Positions 33,284 to 42,850 of a stretch of DNA of 64,000 nucleotides are shown here, piece by piece; within the stretch, counting starts at the first letter, position 1, and every line of letters starts with the position of its first letter. Origin of the DNA: Rhizophagus irregularis (taxonomy: Eukaryota > Glomeromycota > Glomeromycetes > Glomerales > Glomeraceae); the NCBI RefSeq assembly GCF_026210795.1, contig NC_089434.1:4898001-4962000 (forward strand), in the 5' to 3' direction. Position numbers and translations under genes: made by a program. The notes below the pieces were generated by a model. It did no database searches. It saw only the letters and a program-made list of their open reading frames with translations, and had not been told where the DNA came from.

Positions 33284-33645
33284 TTTCAAATAATATCATT
33301 TTGATATCATTTTAATATTGATTTAATATCAATTTAATATCAATATGATATTAAAATAAAATATTATCATTTTAATATTAAAATGATATTAAAATAGTAT
33401 CAAAATGATATTAAAATGATAATTAAAATAATATTGAAACAATATATTTAAGTTTAACTTAAAGATGTCATTTCGATGTCATTTTAATTATTATTTTGAT
33501 ATTATTTTAATATTAATTTAATATTGATTTAATATTGATATAATATCAAAATGATAATACTTTATTTTGATATCATATCGATATTGAATCAATATTAAAA
33601 TAATATCAAAATAATACCATTAAGATAAACTTAATGATATCAATT
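33284..33645. repeat. Cluster of ATATTAAAATGATAT / ATATTGATTTAATAT words
   Basis: About 360 bp are composed almost entirely of ATTTTGATATC, TTTAATATTGA and AAAATGATATTA in alternating orientation, so it folds on itself repeatedly. It directly truncates the Tc1 transposase relic. No gene is present. Confidence 0.7.
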
Positions 33646-33829
33646 TTATATTAATTAAAAATGTTAAGTTTTTGTAAAGTAGGCAAAAATTATAACCAAC
33701 AAGTCTTTTTAAAAAAATTTGTGCACTTGAAAATCAATATATTTTTAATTAAAAATATATACTTTCTTAGAAAATAAAAATTTTTTATGATATTACTAGC
33801 AAAAAAATCCTTGAAAAAAAGTACAGGAC

Positions 33830-34288
33830 ACTGCATTCAACAAATTATTCAACGCAGGTAAGGAGTTATGTGCTAAACATATAGATGAGTCAGATGAGTA
33901 TGATTAGAACATGCTTGTATATGAGATAGAGGATTTATCTGAATATGGTATTACTCCTACTGAATATTATATCAACTTCAGGGTCATATTATACAGCTTT
34001 AGAAGTTGGGTCAATGAAACCAGAGGCCTAATTAATACATTTACACTGATCAAGTACAAAGAACTTGCGGATATTATAAGAGCGTATAAGGTAAATAGAG
34101 ACATCAAGATCATCTCCACGCCTTCTGGTTATGAAACTATGAAGATGAATAAAGGGAAGGTACAAGAGATCCCAGTGGAGTGTCCAAAGACTGATATAGA
34201 GCGTAAATAAGAAGCTGCCAATGGACTTGTAGATGAGTTTGGTGAAGTGGATATTGATGAGGTCTATGATATGATTGACTCCATTTAA
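33830..34288 (+). pseudogene. Unrecognised gene remnant with two in-frame stops
   Basis: One frame runs through 153 codons, interrupted only by TAG (33905-33907) and TAA (34208-34210). Landmarks are NKLFNAGKELCAKHIDESDE, MLVYEIEDLSEYGITPTEYY, FRSWVNETRGLINTFTLIKY, IKIISTPSGYETMKMNKGK and GLVDEFGEVDIDEVYDMIDS, ending at TAA 34286. The GC level and codon use are visibly higher than in surrounding DNA. I recognise no family. It may be a fragment of a mobile element or of acquired DNA. Confidence 0.45.
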
Positions 34289-34395
34289 TAAGATAAGTGT
34301 CACGTAATTATCTTATATTTTTTGTTCTAAATTATCCTACACTTATTATAAAGAAAAGCTATATTACAACTGAATACAATTCGTAGTTATATCAA

Positions 34396-34503
34396 ATGGC
34401 CCATTCAAAAATTGCACACGCCTTACCAACACGACCTGATATCAAAGAACTCCAATATTCTGGTGCTTGCTTTTCACAAAGGGCTATAACTAGTGTTCTG
34501 AAT
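34396..34503 (+). pseudogene. Short coding fragment cut off by a repeat cluster
   Basis: The frame MAHSKIAHALPTRPDIKEL continues QYSGACFSQRAITSVLNGL and then runs into the GATCTGAATC repeat. It looks like the start or middle of a longer protein truncated by the insertion. The family is not recognised. Confidence 0.35.
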
Positions 34504-34727
34504 GGATTGAATCAGATCGGATTTGAGATGAATCCGATCCGATCTGAATTCAGATCAAAAATAATTGGATCTGATCTGATCTGAATCTGAAATGAACTTG
34601 ATTCAATTCGGTCTGAATCCAATTTGAATAAAACTGATCTGATCTGAATTCAATCTGAATCAGAAATTAAAAAAACGTTTTGCAACATTTTTTTAAAGAT
34701 TTATTTAATAAAAAACGTTACGTTCAT
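34504..34727. repeat. GATCTGAATC word cluster joined to a satellite unit
   Basis: The stretch 34504-34665 is built from GATCTGATCTGAA, GAATCCGATCC and AATTCAGATC words in both orientations. Immediately after it, 34668-34725 (AAAAAACGTTTTGCAACATT..TTTAATAAAAAACGTTACG) matches the 80-bp unit of the array at 2100-3235. It is probably a truncated relative of the element at 1911-3432. Confidence 0.6.
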
Positions 34728-35559
34728 ACTAATTTTTAAAAATTGTGAGTGATTAGCTGAGTTTATAAATGACCGGGAATCTTCATTTAGTTATTTCCCG
34801 GTCTCATATAGATAGCCAGAAAATTACTAATTTTAGTTTAAAATAGTTAAAATAGTTATGGTCCGGTGCAAAAAGATTCGTACCTCACCAAAAAAGGAAA
34901 GGATTTACACCAAGGAGAAATCCTGTATAACTAAACATATCGGTCTGAAATTCACACGTTTGTTAGAATATAACCATCTGAATCTGCTGCTTAAAAAATT
35001 TTTATTATACAATGCTTCCTTCTTTCTCAAAACGAAGTGGCGCACCACTAACAGACAATGAAAAATTAATGATAATAAATGCGCATAATTATCTCTCTAA
35101 GGTTAACTTTCCAGAAGAAAGCCATCCGAAGTCCACATTACGCAAGCGAGTTGCTGAGGCACTGGGTGTTGCAGAAAGTACAGTTGGGTGCGTTGTGGCA
35201 GACTGGAATAAGCGCAATGACGGTACATTTACTAAGGTTGCTTGCCGAAACTAGAGGGTTTCGGCAGAATGGCGTACGCGAAACTGCCGAAACTAGTTTC
35301 GCGAAATCATCAAGAAATGCCGAAACTGCGAAACCTATCAAAATCGCGAAATTGCCGTAACTTGCCGAAACTGTTTCGGCGTTTCGGCAATACTTTCTAT
35401 ATGATTTAATTAGAGTTTCGGCATTTAAACAATTTATAAGAATAAAGATTAAAGACAATATGATTTTTTGTATGTAAATATTTATTTTATAATATTTAAT
35501 ATTAAACTAATAAAATACACGATTAAAAATATAATAAAAATTAAAATTTAATAATATCT

Positions 35560-36232
35560 TTATCTTCTATGTGGGGACCTGCTTCTACCTCTTCTTCTAT
35601 CTCTACTTCTGTCCCGTCTTCTATCTCTACTTCTATCTCGTCTTCTATCTCTACTTCTATCTCGTCTTCTATCTCTACTTCTTGATCTACTTCGATCGGG
35701 ACCTAGATCGCGACCTTCTTCTTTCCCTTCGCAATCTATATTCATATCGACGTCGATCATGCGCAGCATGCTGCCGTCGATACTCTCGTCTAAACAGATC
35801 TAAAATCCAATAAAAATATTAATGAATTGAATGAATTGCCTAAATAAAATTAATTTAAAATAATAATTAATAATAATTACCGGTTTGTAACCAGAATTCA
35901 TCGTTCATATCAGCAAAACACGCTCTATCGAAACTATTTGGGCTTATAATAGGAATGTCGTCATCATTATTATTTATTATCCTACTGAGGTTTTCATAAC
36001 CTCGTTTGAGGGCATTCCATTTTGTTTGGCATTGCCTGGGTGTCGCTGCAAATCCCGTTGCAACGAACACCCTACTTGCTATTATTGTCCATGCATTTAC
36101 ATGATGACGGTTTGCAATTCTTTCGAATTGCTGATGTAAGTTTCTCCGCTCCGCGATTAATTGCCTAGCTGCGTTAATCGTCCATTGGAATACTGGTGGT
36201 GGCGGTGGGACAAAAGGTACTAATGCTGCCAT
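35560..36232 (-). CDS. Myb/SANT-like protein with Arg/Ser tail, inside the hAT element
   Basis: Exon 1 (36232 down to 35881) starts MAALVPFVPPPPPVFQWTIN. It then shows an alpha-helical Trp-spaced domain (RRNLHQQFERIANRHHVNAW, then TPRQCQTKWNALKRGYENL) typical of Myb/SANT or trihelix DNA-binding domains. An 81-bp intron (35800-35880, GTAATT..TTTTAG) leads in phase to DLFRREYRRQHAAHDRRRY and an Arg-rich tail that stops at 35687. A neighbouring frame continues as RSRSRDRRRDRSRDRRR down to 35560, so a shift near 35700 may have split the Arg/Ser tail. The role is unknown; by analogy with Myb-like partners of other transposons it could help DNA binding. A hAT element with such a second gene is unusual. 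Confidence 0.6.
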
Positions 36233-36571
36233 TTTTTATTTTTATGATTTTTTCGTAACTTGAAATTTGAAAATTAAATACAATTTGAAAATTAAAATAC
36301 AATTTGGTTTTGAATTGCGAAAAAAAAATTCAAATTTCATAATATTTATAATAATTTTAAAATTCGTTATAATGTTTAAAACATGAACTGATGAACATAA
36401 TAACATTCTACATAATTAAAGTATTTGTAACAAAATAAACACAGTTTTGATTCTAATGTAATAAATTTAATTAACGCAGTTCTAAATTTTTTTTGTAACG
36501 CAGTTCTTAAAATTTATTGATCTAATGTAATAAATTTAATTAACGAAGTCCTTAAAACTTATTGATTCTAA

Positions 36572-36718
36572 TATAATATGCTTATCCTTATTCCTTAATT
36601 AAATTGCACTATTTTTAAAATATAATATGCTTATCCTTATTCCTTAATTAAATTGCACTATTTTTAAAATATAATATGCTTATCCTTATTCCTTAATTAA
36701 ATTGCAATGTTTTAAAAT
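36572..36718. repeat. 49-bp tandem repeat, three units
   Basis: TATAATATGCTTATCCTTAT starts at 36572, 36621 and 36670, a period of 49 bp with nearly identical units. It lies between the two hAT-element genes. Confidence 0.85.
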
Positions 36719-36900
36719 ATAATATAAAATTACAATTGCCTGCATTGCCTGCATAATTATATGTTAACTGGACTTTGATCGCGAATATTTTGCCCTGCAT
36801 AATTACATCATTTATTTCCTAAATAGTATCATTATTTAAATCACATGATATTAGAATTAATTCTCATTGGATTAACTATTGTAATTATTTCTCATTATTA

Positions 36901-39203
36901 TTATTCCTCATTATCATCATAATTATCGTCATTATTATCACCGTCATCCATACCTAATACATCATCTATATCATAATCATAGTCACCTTCTCCCCGGGTC
37001 TCTTTGTTATTACCACTATCATCAACTTCATCATCTTCCGCATTATTTTCATCTGAATCATCCAATATATCTCTTGGAATATCGCCGATTTCACTAGTAA
37101 TTGAATCATGCGATAAATTAACAAATTGATCAATCCATAGACTTTCGATTACTACACGGCAATTGTCTTCGGGTATTGTTTCGCCGCTTGTAGTTAATCT
37201 CTGAGTAGAAGCTTGCTCCTCATTATATTCCTCATCGTCATCTTCTGCAAAAGCTTCTGCAATACGTATATTGATCTCATCATAACTAAGACGAGTATTC
37301 TTTTTTTGATCAATTCCATAAAATCCAAGTTCAGTTTTTGAATTGGATTTCCAATACAAAATTAATTTGCACATGGATTCTAGTTTATCCACATTAAGAT
37401 TTAAGCGACGTTTATGAAATAGCCATCCTAAAGTCGAAAATCCACGTTCGCAAGTTGCTGAGTTAGGACATATTGCAAATAGATAACTTGCAATTCTTGG
37501 CAGGACATCTGGTTCTGGTTCGGTATTAATATATTTCCACCAATTCACGGGATTATCTTTAGCAAAACCGATATCTAGGTCAAATGGCTCTTGCTCATTA
37601 ATATATTTCTGTATTTGATCACATAAAGTTTCAGCTTCGTAACGGTCGAAACCTAAATTTTTCCCGATTGAAGCTGCACATTTGATAATTCTCATGAGGG
37701 CGCATTTTTTAAGTGGCGCGTTTCTAAATCTGGGATCCATAAAAAAACAAGTAATATACTTATCATCATCGAATTCATCAAATCTTTCATTTATTACTTT
37801 GATACAATGACTTCGGAATGCAGGATTTAATGATTTGGGTAACTTTTTTAATGTAGCTGCAAGTCTTGCCAAGCTCAGGAAACAATCTGCAAGTGTAGCT
37901 CTTCTCGATTCTAATGAAAGTACCGCTTTTCTTAGAGGATCCAGAACAAATCCAAGAACTCGTAAATTTGAAAAAAAATTTCTCGATTGAATAATCGGTT
38001 TTATTTTATCATTTGTTAGCACTTTATCGTGATCGCTGGCCATTTCTTCTAGTGCTGATTCCAAATTTATTACTGAATTTACGGATTCACTAGCAGTAGT
38101 CCAGCGTGTCTTGCAATATAATTTTAATCCTCCTCCACTAATTCCTTTTTCTTTAATTATTTGAGCAAGTTTTGCATTAGCCTGATGAGAACTTCTAAAA
38201 AAGGTTGTCAAAATATTAACACGTTTTAATAAACGTTCCCCAAACTTCTCCTTGACGATGTCGCATGCAATTAAATTGATAGAATGTGCAACGCATCGCA
38301 CATTCTCAATCTTTGGATGATTCTCATGTATAATTTTTCGTGCATTACGAACATTGGCCGCATTATCGGAAACTACAGCACATATTCGATCTTCTCCAAT
38401 ACCTTCTATAACCTTTTCAATTACCGTAACTAGATATTCTGCAGTGTGCGAATTTTCAGACAAATCAGAAAGTTGATAAAGATATTCTTTACGCGACGGA
38501 GTCATTACAATGAAGTTCCAAATTGAACGATGTGTACCAGACGTCCAACCATCAAAGGCTAAATTATAAATTAATATTATATAGTAAGTAAGATTAAATA
38601 AAAATGACGTATGATAGCCTATTTAATTTAACAAACCTAACGTTAAATTCGTTTCCTTTTCAAGCTCAGAATTAACTTTGAAGTTCACTTGAGCTAATTC
38701 ACGTTCAAGTAGTTGATTTACTAATACTTCCCTTGTTGGTGTATTGTACCCGGCATTAAGCTCTTTTATAAAATTGATGAAAAAGGGATGTTCCACTACT
38801 CTAAACGCAATTCCGCACGCAATAAAAAATTTAACTAATGCACGATTAATTCGTGTACATCTTTGTTCGTTAAGCTCTGTTGAATCATGGTAATCATCCA
38901 TGTTACTTTGACCTTCAGAGTATTTTCTTTTTTGGATGACTTGGACTTATCTTGCCGTTCCATTACTTTAGTCATATACCTTCTAACAACTGCTGCTGGC
39001 GCATCTGGACAATGGTTTGAAAGATGCTCTTCGAGCTTTGAAACTTCACCGCGTGACCATGTATTCTTACAGTACTTGCAGGAGGCGGCAAATTTGCCAG
39101 AACCAACAGCTTCTCCTTTATTAATATCTTCCCAAATGCTATTAGGTGGCCGACCTCCTCTATTTTTCATTTTAATGGGTGAATCTTCTATGTGATCAGT
39201 CAT
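36901..39203 (-). CDS. hAT transposase (BED finger, RNase-H core, dimerisation domain)
   Basis: Exon 1 is 39203-38637 and exon 2 is 38558-36901, joined by a 78-bp intron (38559-38636, GTTTGT..ATTTAG) that completes TLAFDGWTSGTHRSI. The product is about 741 residues. N-terminal BED zinc finger: ASCKYCKNTW..LEEHLSNHC (about residues 40-67). Catalytic region: FDGWTSG (first Asp), VVSDNAANVRNARKI (second Asp), CVAHSINLI and CKTRWTTASES. C-terminal hAT dimerisation block: VNWWKYI, NSATCERGFSTLGWLFHKRR (catalytic-type Glu in CERGFS). The tail is very acidic. One lesion is seen: near 38938, in a run of six A, the frame shifts by one base (KSSK to KRKYSEGQSN in the next frame). The total length is one base short of a multiple of three, consistent with a single-base loss or a sequencing error. 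Otherwise the gene is intact. Confidence 0.85.
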
Positions 39204-41053
39204 TTGAAACAGTTTATTATTAATATTATTATTAAGAAAACGGAAGAAAGTAAAAGAAACTTTAGTTCGGTGTTAAAGGAGATGACGGAATTGGGTTTAT
39301 TAAATGCATGTTACGCATTTTCCTTTAATGAATATAAGCCCCTTAAAAAAAAACTGTAAAAACGTGTAATATCATAATATTAATATGGGAGTTAGAAATG
39401 AAAATTCTAACACTAGATAAAGCTTAGAAGAACTAAGACGACGGTAAAATATTGAAGTTTAATCTTTTATCTGTAGATTATTTGATCATCTAAATTATAT
39501 TATTAATTGGTGTAACTTGGCGTAACTATATGCAAATCTTATGATCAACTATGCCGAAACTACGGAGAAACCTATTATAGAGGTTTCGGCATGTTTCGGC
39601 AGTTTCGCAATTTTGACAGGTTTCGCAGTTTCGGCGTTTCGGCGTTTCGGCACTATATAAGAGGTTTCACCTTTCGGCATTAGGCCAAACAGGTTTCGGC
39701 AAGCAACCTTAACATTTACACCACATAAAACACTTGGACGGCCTAAATTTCAAACTGATGATGATGTTTCAGAACTTTTGCGTACAAAAATTTTGAATTC
39801 CAACAAAACTGCAGAGCAAGTTTCCACACCTGTTCTATGTCAGTTTCTTTCTGAAAATGGATATACATTTTCTAAGTGGAAGTTGCTTCGGGTACTTCAT
39901 CATTTGGGCTATTATTATGGCCAAGGAGAGCGAAGAAATATTCTTCATGAGTCACCAAATAATGTTGCATTCCGTTGTCGCTATCTCAGGTTTCGTTTTG
40001 CCAATTTGGAAGGCCAAAATGATGTTCCACATCGTCCAGAAGTTTTCCTTGATGAATCATATTGCCATTTACATCATATTTCACACAATACATGGGTTCC
40101 TCATCAAGGGGTTGTCTTATCACCTGGGCATGGTCCACTGGTAGTAATTTTTGGAGCAATTATTGTATTCCGAAATGGGTCCAGTAACAAATTACATGGT
40201 GAACTGGTTCCAAACTCTGTTCATATTTGAATTAAACCACCAGGAAACCGGGGACGAAAAAGAAGCAATGCTGAAGAATGGAATGATGTTCCCAATGTTG
40301 TCAAAGATGCAAATATTGTTCCGAATCAGATGGATTACCATGGGAATTTTAATGCAGAAATTTTTGAAGATCTTTTTTCGACACTGTGTGAAACACTTCA
40401 TGAAAAATACGGACCGGTAAATATCCACATGGATGGGGCAAGCTATCATAAACGTCAGGTTGAAAATATTCCAACTTCAAGCACAAAAAAACAAGAAATA
40501 GTGGAGTGGCTAACTGCTCACAATATTTCTTTTTCTAATGAATTACGAAAACCTGAACTATTGGAACTGGTTCAGATGCATAAGGAAAAGGTATCATTTA
40601 CATGTGTTGAAATAGCAAAACAATATGGCCATGAAGTTTTTTATACGCCACCATATCACTGCGAACTCCAGCCAATTGAAGGTGTTTGGGCAGTTGTAAA
40701 AGGTGAAGTTGCAAGGTCGGGACCGCATCCAAACTTATTATCAATTCGAAATACACTTCTGGACGCATTTAAAAATAAAATTAATTCAAAGGTTATACTC
40801 GGATTGTGGAGAAAAACGCTTAAAAATGCTAAGGCATATTTTGAGGCTGATGAAAATGCAAATTTAATTGGTGAAGAATCAGATGATTATAGTGACACCG
40901 ATGATGATGTATGATTTAATGTAAACAATGATATTATAATATTTCCGAATATGTACTGATAAGATTTACATAAAAAAAAATAAAGTTCACTTAATAAAAA
41001 AATTTTTTATTACCATTTTTTTTGGTGTACGAATCTTTTTGCACCGGACCATA

Positions 41054-42624
41054 ATATTTAATGAGTGACACGCTCCAGGGAATTACTCATTTATTTCCAG
41101 CTCCCCATGAAATAAATAATACTAATATTTGCTAATTGTTGCTAATATTTGTTAATTTATAATGTAATATTTGCTAATTATTGCTAATATCTTTACTTTA
41201 CTATTTGTTAATAAATGCGCAGCATATTCCAAAAAAAAAAATCATTGCTAATTGTCCGGAGCGAAGCGAAAAATCGATCACTCTGTCCGCCATGTAATGA
41301 AATCGCAAATTTTAGTTTTTTATAATAAAAAATGTTTAATTAACGATAGGATATGAAATGTAAATTATGAGTATGCTGAGCAGTTTAATTACTTGTTTAG
41401 TTTAGGCTATAGTTTTTAGTAAAGTCGTTTTTTTCAATAAAACGAAACTTTTTTTTCAATAAAAACGAAATTTTTTATTTAATATACCGGACTTGGACTT
41501 CAAAATAAGTTGTGGGAATTGGAATTAGAGAGTAGGGGTTTAGGAATGTTAGAAATTTAACTGAACGTCCTTTTATTTTTTTTCTTATGGCAACTAAAAT
41601 CAATTCTGTATTTCAGAAAATTTTTTAACATTAATATTGCAAAGAATTTTAGGTTAATAATATTTTTACTTCTATTTATTTTTTTTTAAATCACATATTT
41701 TTATTTATTATTTGTATATAAATATTTTTTTTTAAATACCTATGTAAATTATGTAAACTATTAAAAATCAGGGTAACAAATAAAATACATAATCATATTA
41801 ATTGTGGTGCGGTGTGAAATAGAAAAAAATATTTCATTTTTATAATAAGAAATTAAATATATAGAGCGGGATATTACGGTATTAAAATGAAGGAATTATC
41901 CCGCATTTCAAAATAAATTATATTTAGTAAAATTAAGTAAACCGAAAATATTTCAACAAATTTTTTTTTTATAAATCGGATCGGTAAGTCATATTATATT
42001 GCCCAATACCGAGCTGAAAAAAAATAAAAATTTTTTTTAAAAAAATGATGTTAAAAGTCTATAATATTTTTGTAAATGCTGATATAACCTACTAAGAAAA
42101 CGGACTTTATAGCTTCAAAATATCATACCTAAAAAAGACGCAAATATCATCGTTTTTCCATGTTGTGACGTGTGGTATCTAATTATCAAATTTGTCAAGT
42201 ACATAGTTTATAAAAAAATGATAATATTTAAATTACATACCATCGTTCACGTCGATAATAATATTAACGGAACATCTTTGAGTTCCTCGTCATTAATTTT
42301 GTGAAAATTATTAGTAATAAACGAACTATCTTAAGTGTCTTTATTTTTCTTGATTGTAAGGATGGCAAAAAATCACTTTATTTATACTTCTTTGATTTTG
42401 CTGATTCATGCCTTATTTCTGTGATTGGATTAACGGCAATAAATTAATTCCTCAGCCGCAAGATATTTTCCCACTGTGAAAAAACTTTTTCATTGTATTA
42501 TATTGTAATCAGTACATCTGTACTAGCTACACAGCCCCTCTTCCCGAGATATGGCTTAGCTTTCAATAATCACAATCTAGGAAATTCATCTAAATAATTC
42601 ACATTTTTGTTTGTTGTTTCTGAT
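41054..42624. other. AT-rich intergenic region
   Basis: Contains GCTAATATTTGCTAATTGTT direct repeats just outside the transposon (41125-41200) and otherwise no gene or clear element. Confidence 0.5.
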
Positions 42625-42850
42625 TTAGATCTCTTCGATTTCCTTGTGAATAAACCCGGGAACAAGCGCTATCATCATTTCATCATAACCCGCACCGCCA
42701 CCTGCAGCAGCAACGCCCACATAGCCACCATTATATTCTTCCGTAAATAAGATCATGCATCATCTCTCTCACGTTCACGATTTCTCAATGTAATTTTCGG
42801 AGCCGTGGATCGCAGATTGCCGATTTTAAATATCGAGATTTAAGAACTTT
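42625..42850 (-). CDS. Short Gly/Ala-rich coding segment, family unknown
   Basis: On the minus strand an ATG at 42756 reads MILFTEEYNGGYVGVAAAGG and continues GAGYDEMMIALVPGF and IHKEIEEI to TAA (42625-42627), 43 residues. Just upstream, in another minus frame, GNLRSTAPKITLRNRERERD (about 42757-42830) is also protein-like. The two pieces could be one gene with a frameshift, or an exon pair. The local GC content is much higher than in the flanks. No domain is recognised. Confidence 0.35.

Larger units (their letters stand above)
35233..39711 (-). mobile_element. hAT transposon with 8-bp target duplication
   Basis: The ends TAAGGTTGCTTGCCGAAAC and its reverse complement are flanked by a perfect 8-bp direct repeat, ACATTTAC (35225-35232 and 39712-39719), the hAT hallmark. 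Terminal zones of about 150-200 bp are packed with GCCGAAAC, GCGAAAC and GTTTCGGC words, probable transposase-binding sites. It holds two genes on the minus strand. It landed inside the transposase gene of the surrounding Tc1/mariner-type element. Confidence 0.9.
35012..40914 (+). pseudogene. Tc1/mariner-type transposase with unusually long D-E spacing, interrupted
   Basis: The first part (35012-35232) starts MLPSFSKRSGAPLTDNEKL and contains a helix-turn-helix (LRKRVAEALGVAESTVG). The second part resumes at 39720 (PHKTLGRPKFQTDD) and ends at TGA 40912-40914. Dropping the hAT element and one 8-bp duplicate restores the frame for 471 codons. One further lesion is an in-frame TGA at 40228-40230. 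Catalytic acids are visible: EVFLDESYCH, then NIHMDGASYH (Asp codon 40432-40434), then ELQPIEGVWAVVK (Glu codon 40678-40680). The last two are separated by 81 residues, far more than the 34 of classic Tc1. The tail is acidic (DDYSDTDDDV). The protein would bind the TIRs and catalyse cut-and-paste movement. This copy cannot. Confidence 0.8.
34859..41051. mobile_element. Tc1/mariner-type transposon, split by a hAT insertion
   Basis: The terminal repeats are TGGTCCGGTGCAAAAAGATT on the left and the exact reverse complement on the right, extending to CGTAC. TA lies outside both (34857-34858 and 41052-41053). Removing the hAT element and one copy of its duplication leaves about 1.7 kb, a normal size for a Tc1/mariner element with one gene. 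Confidence 0.85.

Noticed and set aside
34858-35061. 67-residue frame starting in the transposon TIR
   Set aside because: It begins inside the terminal repeat and overlaps the real transposase start in another frame.
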